DNA of 64,000 nt from the NCBI RefSeq assembly GCF_900091575.1, contig NZ_FMCR01000003.1:968434-1032433 (forward strand), read 5' to 3'. Shown piece after piece: positions 7,476-16,377 of the stretch (position 1 is the stretch's first letter; every line of letters starts with the position of its first letter). Source of the stretch: Micromonospora saelicesensis (GTDB lineage: Bacteria; Actinomycetota; Actinomycetes; Mycobacteriales; Micromonosporaceae). Position numbers and translations under genes: made by a program. Below the pieces are notes generated by a model. It saw only the letters and a program-made list of their open reading frames with translations, did no database searches and was not told where the DNA came from.

Positions 7476-8675
7476 ATGGCTGAAAACGGTCTGGCGAGCC
7501 GCCTCTACAACGGCGAGGCCGGTCTCAACATCGTCGGTCGGCGCAAGCTCTGGTTCGGCGTCGCCGGGGTCCTGGTCCTGATCGCGATCCTCAGCTTCTC
7601 GATCCGTGGGTTCAGCCTGGGCATCGAGTTCGCCGGCGGCAACTCGTTCCAGGTGCCGGCCAGCGTCGGCACCCTGGACGACGCCGAGCGGGAGGTCAAC
7701 TCTGCCCTCGCCGCGGAGAACACCGGCGTCACGGTGGCCACCACGCAGAAGGTCGGCGGCCCGGGTGGCGACTCCTACGAGCTGCGCACGCCGCAGCTCA
7801 CCGCCGAGCAGGCCACCGCGGTCAAGGCCCAGATCGCCGAGGACCTCGGCATCAGCGCCGACCAGATCAGCGACAACCAGGTCAGCGAGGCGTGGGGCAG
7901 CCAGGTGACCGAGCGGGCCGTGCTCGGTCTGGTCATCTTCATCGCGCTGGTGATGGTCTACCTGATCCTGCGCTTCGAGTGGCGGATGGCCGTGGCCGCG
8001 GTCGCCTCGCTGATCACGAACCTGATCCTCACCGCCGGCATCTACTCGCTGGTCGGCTTCGAGGTCACCCCGTCGACGATCATCGGCTTCCTCACCATCC
8101 TGGGCTTCGCGCTCTACGACGTGGTGGTGGTCTTCGACAAGGTCCAGGAGAACACCCGGGGCATCACCGCCAACAACAACCAGACGTACGGCGAGGCGTC
8201 CAACCTGGCCATCAACCAGAGCCTGATGCGGTCCCTGAACACCTCGGTGGTCGCCCTGCTGCCGGTCGGTGGTCTGCTCTTCATCGGTGCCGGCCTGCTC
8301 GGCGCCGGCACGCTGAAGGACCTCGGTCTGGTGCTGTTCGTCGGTATGGCGGTGGCGTTCCTGACCTCCATCCTGGTGGCCACCCCGCTGCTGGCGCTGT
8401 TGAAGAACTACGACCCGCGGATCCAGGCGCACAACAAGCGCGTCCTGACCCGGCGGGGCGCGGTCGCCCGCGGCGAGGTCACCGGTAAGGGTGCTGCCGC
8501 GAGCCCGGTGGCCCAGGCCGACGCGACCGACGAGCCGGTCGACCAGGACGCCGCCGCGCTGGCTGGTGCCGCCCCCAAGGTGGGCGCTCGGCCGGCGGGC
8601 AAGCGGCCCACCGGTGCCCGGGGCGGTCGCCCGGGTGGCGGCGGCAACCGGCCGGGTGGCGCCAAGCGGCGCTGA
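7476..8675 (+). CDS. secF: Protein translocase subunit SecF
   Basis: A 399-residue partner of SecD, starting at an ATG one base after the secD stop with AAGGAGG just upstream. Visible features are the first helix (LWFGVAGVLVLIAILSFSI), the hallmark GFSLGIEFAGGNSFQV, and five C-terminal helices at about residues 145-310, with the conserved IIGFLTILGFALYDVVVVFDKVQEN and SLNTSVVALLPVGGLLFIG. The last 75 residues are a charged, Gly/Arg-rich cytoplasmic tail (RGGRPGGGGNRPGG), common in actinobacterial SecF. An inverted repeat at 8692-8729 follows the stop. Confidence 0.97.
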   Translation: MAENGLASRLYNGEAGLNIVGRRKLWFGVAGVLVLIAILSFSIRGFSLGIEFAGGNSFQVPASVGTLDDAEREVNSALAAENTGVTVATTQKVGGPGGDSYELRTPQLTAEQATAVKAQIAEDLGISADQISDNQVSEAWGSQVTERAVLGLVIFIALVMVYLILRFEWRMAVAAVASLITNLILTAGIYSLVGFEVTPSTIIGFLTILGFALYDVVVVFDKVQENTRGITANNNQTYGEASNLAINQSLMRSLNTSVVALLPVGGLLFIGAGLLGAGTLKDLGLVLFVGMAVAFLTSILVATPLLALLKNYDPRIQAHNKRVLTRRGAVARGEVTGKGAAASPVAQADATDEPVDQDAAALAGAAPKVGARPAGKRPTGARGGRPGGGGNRPGGAKRR

Positions 8676-8691
8676 CCCGACAGGAAACACC

Positions 8692-8729
8692 CGAACGGCG
8701 TCCGGCATGCTGTTGCCGGACGCCGTTCG
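8692..8729 (+). terminator. Hairpin between secF and apt
   Basis: A perfect 16-bp stem (CGAACGGCGTCCGGCA at 8692-8707 with its complement at 8714-8729) and a 6-nt loop. It lies directly after secF. There is no T-run, as is usual for intrinsic terminators in high-GC actinomycetes. Termination may be partial, because apt starts only 24 nt later. Confidence 0.75.
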
Positions 8730-8753
8730 TCGTCGAAGGAGAGCGAAACAGCC

Positions 8754-9320
8754 GTGACGGAGACCCACAGCACCGCAGCGCGCGGGGACAGTGGCCCGGA
8801 GGTCGCCCGACTGGTCGCCAGCCGGGTGCTGGACGTGCCCGACTTCCCCAAGCCCGGCGTCATGTTCAAGGACCTGATGCCACTGTTCGCCGACGGCAAG
8901 GTCTTCCGTGAGGTGATCGACGGGATCGTCGCGTACCACGGGCGGGACGCCTTCGACGTGGTGGTCGGCATCGAGGCACGCGGGTTCGTCGTCGCGGCCG
9001 CCATCGCGTACGCGACCGGGGTGGGCGTGGTGCCGGTGCGCAAGGCCGGCAAGCTGCCCCGCCCGGCGCACTCGGTCTCCTACGCGCTGGAGTACGGCGA
9101 AGCCACCCTCGAAGTTCACGAGGACGCCTTCACCGCCGGGCACCGGGTGCTGGTGGTCGACGACGTGCTGGCCACCGGTGGCACCGCCGAGGCGACGCTG
9201 GACCTGGTCGAGCGGGCCGGCGGCACCGTCAGCGGCTTCACCGTGCTGCTGGAGCTCGGCTTCCTGGGTGGGCGCGAGCGACTGGCGCCGCGTCCCGTGC
9301 ACGCCCTGTTGACCGTTTGA
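8754..9320 (+). CDS. apt: Adenine phosphoribosyltransferase
   Basis: Codes for 188 residues. It makes AMP from adenine and PRPP in purine salvage. The family opening VPDFPKPGVMFKDLMPLFAD, the VVVGIEARGFVVAAAIAYATG segment and the PRPP-binding loop VLVVDDVLATGGTAEATL are all present. It starts at a GTG with AAGGAGAG ten bases upstream. apt lies between secF and the (p)ppGpp synthetase gene, the same order as in Streptomyces coelicolor, where the two were studied as neighbours. Confidence 0.96.
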   Translation: MTETHSTAARGDSGPEVARLVASRVLDVPDFPKPGVMFKDLMPLFADGKVFREVIDGIVAYHGRDAFDVVVGIEARGFVVAAAIAYATGVGVVPVRKAGKLPRPAHSVSYALEYGEATLEVHEDAFTAGHRVLVVDDVLATGGTAEATLDLVERAGGTVSGFTVLLELGFLGGRERLAPRPVHALLTV

Positions 9321-9517
9321 GCCGGTCGGTGCTCCGCTGACCGTTTGATCCCGGACCCGTCGGACGGACCCGGCGCCGACCGTCCGGCGGAGCGGCAGGG
9401 GACCGTCCGTGCGGGTAGCATTGCCCTTTGCTGACGCCGGCGGTATCCCGTCCGGCGAGCGAGACCAGGTCGGCCGATCTTCGGCCGGCGTGTTTCCGGC
9501 GAGCGGTGAGGAGGCCG

Positions 9518-12040
9518 GTGTCCCACGATGTCGTCCCTCCGGCGGAGGGCACGGTGCACCCGACAGGCGACGCTGACGGCTCGGTGACCGACCGGACAGG
9601 CGACGCGCCGGCCCGGGTGACGGGCACCGGCAACGGCTCCGGCCGGGCTGCCGGCGAGAGCGCGGTGCGTCCGACCAGCGGCCCGCCGAGCGTCGAGGCG
9701 TCCCCTGGCGCCGATGGCGTCGTGGTGCCGTTCCCGACCGACGCCGGCATCGACCCGTCGCCCAGCGGTGGCTTCGGGCTGTCCAACGCGCCCACCGGTC
9801 GGCGGGTCCGGGCCCGGCTGGCCCGGTTCAACGCGCCCTGGCAGACCTCGCAGGTCAGCGAGGTGCTGGAGCCGCTCATCGCCAGCCACCGGGACAACCA
9901 CCCCAAGGCGGACGCCCGACTGCTCCAGCGCGCCTTCGACACGGCCGCGCGGTGGCACTCCGGGCAGTACCGCAAGTCCGGTGACCCCTACATCACCCAC
10001 CCGCTCGCGGTGGCGACGATCCTCGGCAACCTGGGGATGGACACCACCACGCTGGTCGCCGCGCTGCTGCACGACACCATCGAGGACACCGAGTACACCC
10101 TCGACCAGATGCGCGCCGACTTCGGTGGCGAGGTCGCCCTGCTGGTCGACGGCGTCACCAAGCTCGACAAGGTCAAGCTGGGCGACGCGGCCAAGGCCGA
10201 GACGATCCGCAAGATGGTCGTGGCCATGGCCAAGGACCCGCGGGTGCTGGTGATCAAGCTGGCCGACCGGCTGCACAACATGCGCACCCTGACCTTCCTG
10301 CCCCGCCCCAAGCAGGAGCAGAAGGCCAAGGAGACGCTGGAGATCCTGGCGCCGCTGGCGCACCGGCTCGGTATGAACACGATCAAGTGGGAGCTGGAGG
10401 ATCTGTCCTTCGGCACGCTGTTCCCGAAGCGCTACGAGGAGATCAACCGGCTGATCGGGGAGCACCAGCCGCAGCGCGAGTCGCTGCTGCGGCAGGTGAC
10501 GCAGAAGGTCGGCACCGACCTGAAGGCCGCCAAGATCAAGGCGGAGACCACCGGACGGCCGAAGCACCTCTACTCGATCTACCAGAAGATGATCGTCCGG
10601 GGTCGCGACTTCAACGACATCTACGACCTGGTCGGTGTGCGCATCCTGGTCGACACGGTTCGGGACTGCTACGCGGCGTTGGGTGTGATCCACGCCAACT
10701 GGCAGCCGGTGCCGGGCCGGTTCAAGGACTACATCGCCATGCCCAAGTTCAACATGTACCAGTCGTTGCACACGACGGTCATCGGGCCTACCGGCAAGCC
10801 GGTGGAGATGCAGATCCGGACGTACGCGATGCACCGCACCGCGGAGTTCGGCATCGCCGCGCACTGGAAGTACAAGGAGCACAAGGGCACCCAGATCGTC
10901 GGCCCGCCGGCGCACATCGACGAGATGACCTGGCTGCGGCAGTTGCTCGACTGGCAGCGTGAGGCGGCCGACCCGAGCGAGTTCCTGGACGCGCTGCGCT
11001 TCGACCTGTCCAGCCAGGAGGTGTACGTCTTCACCCCGAAGGGTGACGTCATCCCGCTGCCGACCGGGTCGACGCCTGTGGACTTCGCGTACGCGGTGCA
11101 CACCGAGGTCGGGCACAAGTGCATCGGGGCGCGGGTCAACGGCAAGCTGGTGCCCCTCGAGTCGACGCTGTCCAACGGCGACGTGATCGAGATCTTCACG
11201 TCGAAGTCCGAGACGGCCGGCCCGACGCAGGACTGGCTGGGCTTCGTCAAGAGCCCGCGCGCCCGGACGAAGATCCGGCAGTACTTCAACAAGGAGCGCC
11301 GCGAGGAGGCGATCGAGGCCGGCAAGGACGCGATCGTCAAGGCGATGCGCAAGCAGGGCATGCCCCTGCAGCGGATGCTCACCTCCGACGCGCTCATGTC
11401 GATCGCCCGGGACCTGCACCTGGCCGACGTGGCCTCGCTCTACGCGGCGGTCGGCGACAGCCAGGTCTCCGCGCAGTCGGTGGTGCAGAAGCTGATGGCC
11501 GCGTACGGCGGCGAGGAGGGCGCGGCGGAGGACATCGCCGAGACCGCCGTCGCCACCCGGCCGCCGCGCAGCCGGCAGAGCAGCAGCGACCCGGGCGTGG
11601 TGGTCCGGGGCGTCAGCGACGTCTGGATCAAGCTGGCCCGGTGCTGCACACCGGTCCCACCGGACTCGGTGTTCGGCTTCGTCACCCGCTCCGGCGGGGT
11701 GAGCGTGCACCGCGACGACTGCGCCAACGCCGAGGACCTCCGCGCGCAGAGCGAGCGGGTCGTCGAGGTGAGCTGGAAGCTCACCTCCGCGTCGACGTTC
11801 CTGGTCGCCATCCAGGTCGAGGCTCTGGACCGGCACAAGCTGCTGGCCGACGTCACCCGGGTGCTCTCCGACGAGCGGGTCAACATCCTCTCCGCGACCG
11901 TCACCACCACCCGCGACCGGGTGGCGGTGAGCCGGTTCAGCTTCGAGATGGCCGACCCGAAGCACCTGGGCCACCTGCTGGCCACGGTCCGCAAGGTCGA
12001 CGGCGTCTTCGACGCCTACCGGGTCACCTCCGGCGCCTGA
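9518..12040 (+). CDS. rel: Bifunctional (p)ppGpp synthetase/hydrolase (Rel/RSH)
   Basis: A long RSH enzyme of about 840 residues that makes and degrades the alarmone (p)ppGpp. Domain order: a variable N-terminus to about residue 125; an HD hydrolase domain with the metal-binding HDTIED at His185-Asp186; a synthetase domain with YQSLHTTV near residue 414 and VEMQIRT near 429; a TGS domain (VYVFTPKGDVIPLPTG); a zinc-finger-like linker (LARCCTPVPPDSVFGFVTRSGGVSVHRDDC); and a C-terminal ACT domain (VAIQVEALDRHKLLADVTRVLS). The intact HD motif supports hydrolase activity. I chose the GTG at 9518, just after GAGGAGG at 9508-9514, a short spacing; a GTG at 9583 is an alternative. Confidence 0.95.
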   Translation: MSHDVVPPAEGTVHPTGDADGSVTDRTGDAPARVTGTGNGSGRAAGESAVRPTSGPPSVEASPGADGVVVPFPTDAGIDPSPSGGFGLSNAPTGRRVRARLARFNAPWQTSQVSEVLEPLIASHRDNHPKADARLLQRAFDTAARWHSGQYRKSGDPYITHPLAVATILGNLGMDTTTLVAALLHDTIEDTEYTLDQMRADFGGEVALLVDGVTKLDKVKLGDAAKAETIRKMVVAMAKDPRVLVIKLADRLHNMRTLTFLPRPKQEQKAKETLEILAPLAHRLGMNTIKWELEDLSFGTLFPKRYEEINRLIGEHQPQRESLLRQVTQKVGTDLKAAKIKAETTGRPKHLYSIYQKMIVRGRDFNDIYDLVGVRILVDTVRDCYAALGVIHANWQPVPGRFKDYIAMPKFNMYQSLHTTVIGPTGKPVEMQIRTYAMHRTAEFGIAAHWKYKEHKGTQIVGPPAHIDEMTWLRQLLDWQREAADPSEFLDALRFDLSSQEVYVFTPKGDVIPLPTGSTPVDFAYAVHTEVGHKCIGARVNGKLVPLESTLSNGDVIEIFTSKSETAGPTQDWLGFVKSPRARTKIRQYFNKERREEAIEAGKDAIVKAMRKQGMPLQRMLTSDALMSIARDLHLADVASLYAAVGDSQVSAQSVVQKLMAAYGGEEGAAEDIAETAVATRPPRSRQSSSDPGVVVRGVSDVWIKLARCCTPVPPDSVFGFVTRSGGVSVHRDDCANAEDLRAQSERVVEVSWKLTSASTFLVAIQVEALDRHKLLADVTRVLSDERVNILSATVTTTRDRVAVSRFSFEMADPKHLGHLLATVRKVDGVFDAYRVTSGA

Positions 12041-12089
12041 CGCCCACGGGATCAGTTCCGCAGCTCGACGCGTACCCCGAGAACACGAC

Positions 12090-12118
12090 AGCGCCCGCCG
12101 GCTCAGCCGGCGGGCGCT
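12090..12118. terminator. Bidirectional terminator hairpin between rel and the cyclophilin gene
   Basis: 14-bp perfect arms (AGCGCCCGCCGGCT at 12090-12103 and 12105-12118) with almost no loop, between convergent genes. CTTC follows on the plus side. Confidence 0.8.
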
Positions 12119-12136
12119 TCGTCGTGCGCGCGGGGG

Positions 12137-12979
12137 TCAGCCCTGCGGGTTGCTCATCGTGAGGTCCTTGATGATGAGCTCCTTCTTCGGGTGCCCACCA
12201 CCGGGCTGCGGGGCGAAGGCACCGTCGTCGCCGGCCTTGGCCACGTCCTTGACGATGTCCAGACCGCCGGTGACGGTGCCGAGCACCGTGTACGTCGCGT
12301 CCAGCGGCGAGTCGCCGTAGACGATGAAGAACTGGCTGCCGGTGCTGCCCGGCTGGCCGGAGTTGGCCATCGCGATGACACCCTCCGGGTACGGCGGGCG
12401 CTTGTCGGTGGGCAGGTTCTCCTCGGGCAGGCGGTAGCTCGGGCCGCCCTGGCCGTCGGTGGGGCGCCAGCCGTTGCCGGTGGCGCTGGGGTCACCGCAC
12501 TGCAACACCTTGATGCCCTCGGTCACCATTCGGTGGCACTTGGTGTTGTCGAAGAAGTTCTTCTCCGCGAGGTAGGTGAAGCTGCCCGCCGTGCACGGCA
12601 CCAGCGACCGGTCGACCTTGGCGGTGATCGGGCCGAGGTTGGTGTCGAGCGTCATGGTCTGGACGCCCTTGGCGGACTGCTCGTTGCTCGGCACCCCCAC
12701 GTCCTTGATCTGCGGGGGGCGCTGCTCGGTGGGCAGCGCGGTGTACGCGCACTCGGCTGCGCCCGCCGCCGGCGCGGCGGTGTCGCTCTTGTTGTCGTCG
12801 TCGCCGCCGAGGCTCACCGCCAGCCAGACGGTGCCGGCGACCACGAGCACCAGCGCGGCAGCCGCGCTGACGATCGCCGTCGTCTGCCGGCGCTTGCGGG
12901 CCTTGGCCGCGCGCTCGGCCATCTCCTTCTCGAGCCGGGCGCGTGCCGCCGCGCGCTGCCGCTCTCTGGTGGACGTCAC
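12137..12979 (-). CDS. Membrane-anchored cyclophilin-type peptidyl-prolyl isomerase
   Basis: Codes for 280 residues. A basic, helical cytoplasmic N-terminus (about residues 1-32, RERQRAAARARLEKEMAERA) is followed by one membrane segment (about 33-56, TTAIVSAAAALVLVVAGTVW), a disordered spacer, and an extracellular cyclophilin domain from about residue 105. Cyclophilin hallmarks are FFDNTKCHRMV, with the His-Arg pair matching catalytic Arg55 of human cyclophilin A, plus LQCGDPSATG and GSTGSQFFIVYGDSPLD. It probably aids folding of exported proteins. Upstream at 13039 lies a paralogue on the same strand, so the pair looks like a tandem duplication. In other actinobacteria this gene also sits beside rel. 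Confidence 0.9.
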   Translation of the reverse strand: MTSTRERQRAAARARLEKEMAERAAKARKRRQTTAIVSAAAALVLVVAGTVWLAVSLGGDDDNKSDTAAPAAGAAECAYTALPTEQRPPQIKDVGVPSNEQSAKGVQTMTLDTNLGPITAKVDRSLVPCTAGSFTYLAEKNFFDNTKCHRMVTEGIKVLQCGDPSATGNGWRPTDGQGGPSYRLPEENLPTDKRPPYPEGVIAMANSGQPGSTGSQFFIVYGDSPLDATYTVLGTVTGGLDIVKDVAKAGDDGAFAPQPGGGHPKKELIIKDLTMSNPQG

Positions 12980-13038
12980 GCCTGGATCCTCCTGGCTGTC
13001 TGCTGCTGGGTGCCGCTTGGGTGGGTGGTGGCGCCCGG

Positions 13039-13923
13039 TCAGCCGGCGCTCGGGCTGCTGGCCGGGGTGCCGGAGGCCGAGGGAGCCGGTGCCGCACCGG
13101 TGACCGGCTCACCGACCGTGAGGCTCTGGATCGTCACATCGGTGCTGGGCTTGACCTTCGCCCCGGTCCCATTGTCCACGGTCGGGAGGGCGCCGATCTT
13201 CTCCACCACGTCCAGCCCGCCGGTCACCCGGCCGATGACCGGGTACTTCGGGTCGGCGGTGGTGAAGTCCTTGAAGAAGATCAGGAACTGGCTGCCGTTG
13301 CTGCCCGGCGGGTTGGAGACCATGGTCACCGTGCCCTTCGGGTACGTCGGCGGCTGGCCGGGGGCCGGACTGGCCGACGGCGACGCCGACGGCACGGTCG
13401 GCAACTCCTCGTCGTAGAACGAGTAGGTCGGCCCACCAAGACCCGTGCCGCTGGGGTCGCCGCAGCGCAGCGCGCCCTCGGCGGTGATCTCGTGGCACTT
13501 GGTGTTGTCGTAGAACGACCGGCTCGCCAGGTGGGCGATGCTCGCGGCCGCGCACGGGGAGTTGGTCAGGTTCAGTTCCGCGGTGATCGGCGCGCCCTGG
13601 TTGGTGGTCACGGTCATCGCCCGGGTGCCGTCGGTGGGTAGATCCTTGGTGGCCGGCGTGCCGACGTCCTTGAGGTTGGTGTTGGCCGTCGCGTCCTGCG
13701 GCGTCCAGAGGCAGGTCTCCTCAGCGGCCGTGTTCTGCTTCGGGTCGGAGTCGAACGCCCCGAGCGCCCAGGCTGAGCCGGCCACTACCAACACGAGGAT
13801 CAGAGCGGCGCCAACTCCGGCCTGGATCTGCCGTCGGCGCCGCGTCGAGGCGGCCCGGCGAGCCAACTGCCGGTCGAGCTTGGCCCGCGCCAGTTTGCGC
13901 TGCCGGTCCCTGCTGGAAGCCAC
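13039..13923 (-). CDS. Second membrane-anchored cyclophilin-like protein, catalytic arginine replaced
   Basis: Codes for 294 residues with the same plan as its downstream neighbour: a basic N-terminus (RDRQRKLARAKLDRQLARRA), one membrane segment at about residues 36-54 (VGAALILVLVVAGSAWALG), a linker, a cyclophilin domain, and a Pro/Ser/Ala-rich tail. The domain is recognisable from FYDNTKCHE, LRCGDPSGTGLGG and NPPGSNGSQFLIFFKDF. Where the paralogue reads CHRMV, this one reads CHEIT, so the residue matching catalytic Arg55 of human cyclophilin A is Glu. A Ser/Ala/Pro insert (PSASPSASPAPGQPP) sits inside the domain. It may bind prolyl peptides without efficient isomerase activity; that is inference. 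Confidence 0.87.
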   Translation of the reverse strand: MASSRDRQRKLARAKLDRQLARRAASTRRRRQIQAGVGAALILVLVVAGSAWALGAFDSDPKQNTAAEETCLWTPQDATANTNLKDVGTPATKDLPTDGTRAMTVTTNQGAPITAELNLTNSPCAAASIAHLASRSFYDNTKCHEITAEGALRCGDPSGTGLGGPTYSFYDEELPTVPSASPSASPAPGQPPTYPKGTVTMVSNPPGSNGSQFLIFFKDFTTADPKYPVIGRVTGGLDVVEKIGALPTVDNGTGAKVKPSTDVTIQSLTVGEPVTGAAPAPSASGTPASSPSAG

Positions 13924-14193
13924 CCGTGCTCCCCTTTCCTCTACCTGGTCGTCGCCGGCGGCCGGTCGCCCCGACCCGTCCGAGCGTCACGTGTGCCGCG
14001 CCACACGCCCGCCAGAGTGTACGGCTAGTGACTGGGAATGTGGTGTACGAGGTCCACCCCGTCCCGAGCAGCGCTTATCGGAGGTTGTCACTGTGCCCTA
14101 CGGGGCCGGTGGGACGGACGCGGCAAACTCGCTCGGCCCGCCCGATAGGCTGCTGTGCAGGACGACAGCTGCTCGACGGAAAGGACAGCGCCC

Positions 14194-14904
14194 GTGCTCG
14201 TGGCCGGCTTTCCCGCGGACGCCTTCGGCACCAACTGCTACGTGGTTGCCACCGCGCCGGGGGAGCAGTGCGTGGTGGTCGACCCCGGCATCGGGGTGCT
14301 CGACCAGCTCGACGCGCTGCTCGCCGAGCACCGCCTGCATCCGGCCGCCGTGCTGCTCACCCACGGCCACCTCGACCACACCTTCTCGGTCGCGCCGGTC
14401 TGCGGCGCGCGCGGCATCACCGCGTACGTGCACCCCGGTGACCGGGAGATGCTGGCCGACCCGTCCAAGGGCCTCTCGACCGACCTGACGTCGCTCTTCG
14501 GCGGCCGGCTGAGCTACACCGAGCCGGACGACGTGGCGGAGTTGACCGACGGCGCCACCCTCACGCTCGCCGGCCTGGAGATCGCCGTCGACCATGCACC
14601 GGGCCATACCGGCGGGTCGGTGCTGTTCCGGCTGCCGGGCGCCGGGTCGAGCTGGGAGGCTGACGAGCTGTGCCTCTCCGGTGACGTCCTCTTCGCCGGG
14701 TCGATCGGCCGCACCGACCTGCCGGGCGGGAGCATGCCGGCCATGCTCACCAGCCTGCGCGACAAGATTCTTCCGCTGGCCGACGACACCGTCGTGCTGC
14801 CCGGCCACGGCCCCAGCACCACCATCGGCCGTGAGCGCGCCAGCAACCCGTACCTCATCGAGGTGGCTGGCACGTCGCCGGCCGCTCCCACCCGGGGCCT
14901 CTAG
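14194..14904 (+). CDS. Metallo-beta-lactamase-fold hydrolase, glyoxalase II-like
   Basis: A 236-residue hydrolase with the zinc-binding motif THGHLDH at residues 56-62. Further metal ligands are likely the His in VDHAPGHTGGSV, the Asp in LCLSGDVLF and the His in VVLPGHGPST. The overall plan fits the glyoxalase II-like YcbL group that cleaves thioesters. The substrate is unknown. GTG 14194 was chosen because GGAAAGGA lies eight bases upstream and the protein then begins VLVAGFPADAFGTNCY, the usual family start. It is directly upstream of hisS, a pairing common in actinobacteria, but no functional link to tRNA charging is established. Confidence 0.9.
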   Translation: MLVAGFPADAFGTNCYVVATAPGEQCVVVDPGIGVLDQLDALLAEHRLHPAAVLLTHGHLDHTFSVAPVCGARGITAYVHPGDREMLADPSKGLSTDLTSLFGGRLSYTEPDDVAELTDGATLTLAGLEIAVDHAPGHTGGSVLFRLPGAGSSWEADELCLSGDVLFAGSIGRTDLPGGSMPAMLTSLRDKILPLADDTVVLPGHGPSTTIGRERASNPYLIEVAGTSPAAPTRGL

Positions 14905-14977
14905 ATCTTCTGTCCGCGCCGCGCGCGGACCCACGACACCACCGCGCCACCGGCGCGGAACCGCAAGGAGTACGCCG

Positions 14978-16306
14978 ATGAGCAAGCCCACGCCCATCTC
15001 CGGCTTCCCGGAGTGGACTCCCGGCCAGCGGATGATCGAGCAGTTCGTGCTCGACAAGATCCGGGCCACCTTCGAGCTGTACGGCTTCGCGCCGCTGGAG
15101 ACCCGCGCCGTGGAGCCGCTGGACCAGCTGCTGCGCAAGGGCGAGACCTCGAAGGAGGTCTACGTGATCCGGCGGCTGCACGCCGACGCCGAGGGTGCCG
15201 GTGGTGACGACCAGCTCGGCCTGCACTTCGACCTGACCGTGCCGTTCGCCCGGTACGTGTTGGAGAACGCCGGCAAGCTGAGCTTCCCGTTCCGCCGCTA
15301 CCAGATCCAGAAGGTGTGGCGGGGCGAGCGGCCGCAGGAGGGCCGCTACCGGGAGTTCGTCCAGGCCGACATCGACATCGTCGACCGGGACACCTTGGCC
15401 GCGCACCACGAGGCGGAGATGCCGCTGGTCATCGGGGACGCGCTGCGCTCGCTGCCGATCCCACCGGTGACGATCCAGGTCAACAACCGCAAGATCTCCG
15501 AGGGCTTCTACCGGGGCATCGGGCTGACCGACCCCGAGGCCGCGCTGCGGGCGATCGACAAGCTCGACAAGATCGGCCCGGTGAAGGTGACCGAGCTGCT
15601 GGCCCAGACCGCCGGGGCGAGCGAGGCGCAGGCCAAGGCGTGCCTGGCGCTGGCCGAGATCTCCGCCCCGGACGCCTCGTTCGCCGACGCCGTCCGAGCG
15701 CTCGGGGTGAGCGACCCGCTGCTCGACGAGGGCATCGAGGAGCTGGTCCGGGTGGTGGACACCGCCGCCGAGCACTCGCCCGGCCTCTGCGTGGCGGACC
15801 TGCGCATCGCCCGTGGTCTGGATTACTACACGGGCACCGTCTACGAGACCCAGCTGCGCGGCTACGAGCGCTTCGGCTCGATCTGCTCCGGCGGCCGGTA
15901 CGACAACCTGGCCAGCGCCGGCACCGTCTCGTACCCCGGGGTGGGGATCTCGATCGGCGTGACCCGGCTGCTCGGTCTGCTCTTCGGCGCGGGGGAGCTG
16001 TCGGTCTCGCGGGAGGTGCCGACCGCCGTGCTCGTCGCGGTGACCAGCGAGGAGCACCGTACGGCCAGCAACCGGGTGGCCGAGGCGCTGCGGCGGCGCG
16101 GGGTGCCGACCGAGGTGTCGCCGAGCGCGGCGAAGTTCGGCAAGCAGATCCGCTACGCCGAGCGGCGGGGCATCCCGTACGTCTGGTTCCCCGGTGCCGA
16201 GGGAGCGCCGGACGAGGTGAAGGACATCCGCTCCGGTGAGCAGGTCACGGCCGGTGCGGGGGAGTGGATGCCACCCCTGGCGGACCTCAAGCCCACTGTC
16301 GGTTGA
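14978..16306 (+). CDS. hisS: Histidyl-tRNA synthetase
   Basis: A 442-residue class II synthetase that charges tRNA-His. The N-terminus PTPISGFPEWTPGQRMIEQ is the form usual in actinobacteria. The ATP-binding motif 2 region (FPFRRYQIQKVWRGERPQEGRYREF), the histidine-specific RGLDYYTGTVYE, and the C-terminal anticodon-binding domain (about residues 345-435) are all present. The ATG at 14978 has GCAAGGAG seven bases upstream; the open frame extends far upstream but overlaps the hydrolase gene. Only 73 nt separate the two genes and no T-box is visible, so they may be cotranscribed. Confidence 0.96.
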   Translation: MSKPTPISGFPEWTPGQRMIEQFVLDKIRATFELYGFAPLETRAVEPLDQLLRKGETSKEVYVIRRLHADAEGAGGDDQLGLHFDLTVPFARYVLENAGKLSFPFRRYQIQKVWRGERPQEGRYREFVQADIDIVDRDTLAAHHEAEMPLVIGDALRSLPIPPVTIQVNNRKISEGFYRGIGLTDPEAALRAIDKLDKIGPVKVTELLAQTAGASEAQAKACLALAEISAPDASFADAVRALGVSDPLLDEGIEELVRVVDTAAEHSPGLCVADLRIARGLDYYTGTVYETQLRGYERFGSICSGGRYDNLASAGTVSYPGVGISIGVTRLLGLLFGAGELSVSREVPTAVLVAVTSEEHRTASNRVAEALRRRGVPTEVSPSAAKFGKQIRYAERRGIPYVWFPGAEGAPDEVKDIRSGEQVTAGAGEWMPPLADLKPTVG

Positions 16307-16337
16307 GTGTCCCCACTGGCGCTGACGGCCGCGGGGA

Positions 16338-16368
16338 CCTACGGTAGCGTAAGTTACGCCACCGTAGG
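16338..16368 (+). promoter_or_regulatory. Operator-like palindrome upstream of the acyl-ACP desaturase
   Basis: Arms of 15 bp (16338-16352 and 16354-16368) pair around one central base with a single mismatch; the core reads TACGGTAGCGTAA and TTACGCCACCGTA. It sits just before the GGGAG ribosome-binding site, where a bound repressor would block transcription or translation. Size and shape fit a TetR-family operator of the type found at fatty-acid desaturase genes. No TetR gene is present in the window. Confidence 0.75.
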
Positions 16369-16377
16369 GAGTTTCTC

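Noticed and set aside
9116..11974. Minus-strand open frame of 952 codons opposite rel and apt
   Set aside because: An antisense shadow of the rel frame; no domain and composition typical of such shadows.
14905..14977. T-box riboswitch before hisS
   Set aside because: The gap is only 73 nt and shows neither a T-box sequence nor an antiterminator structure.
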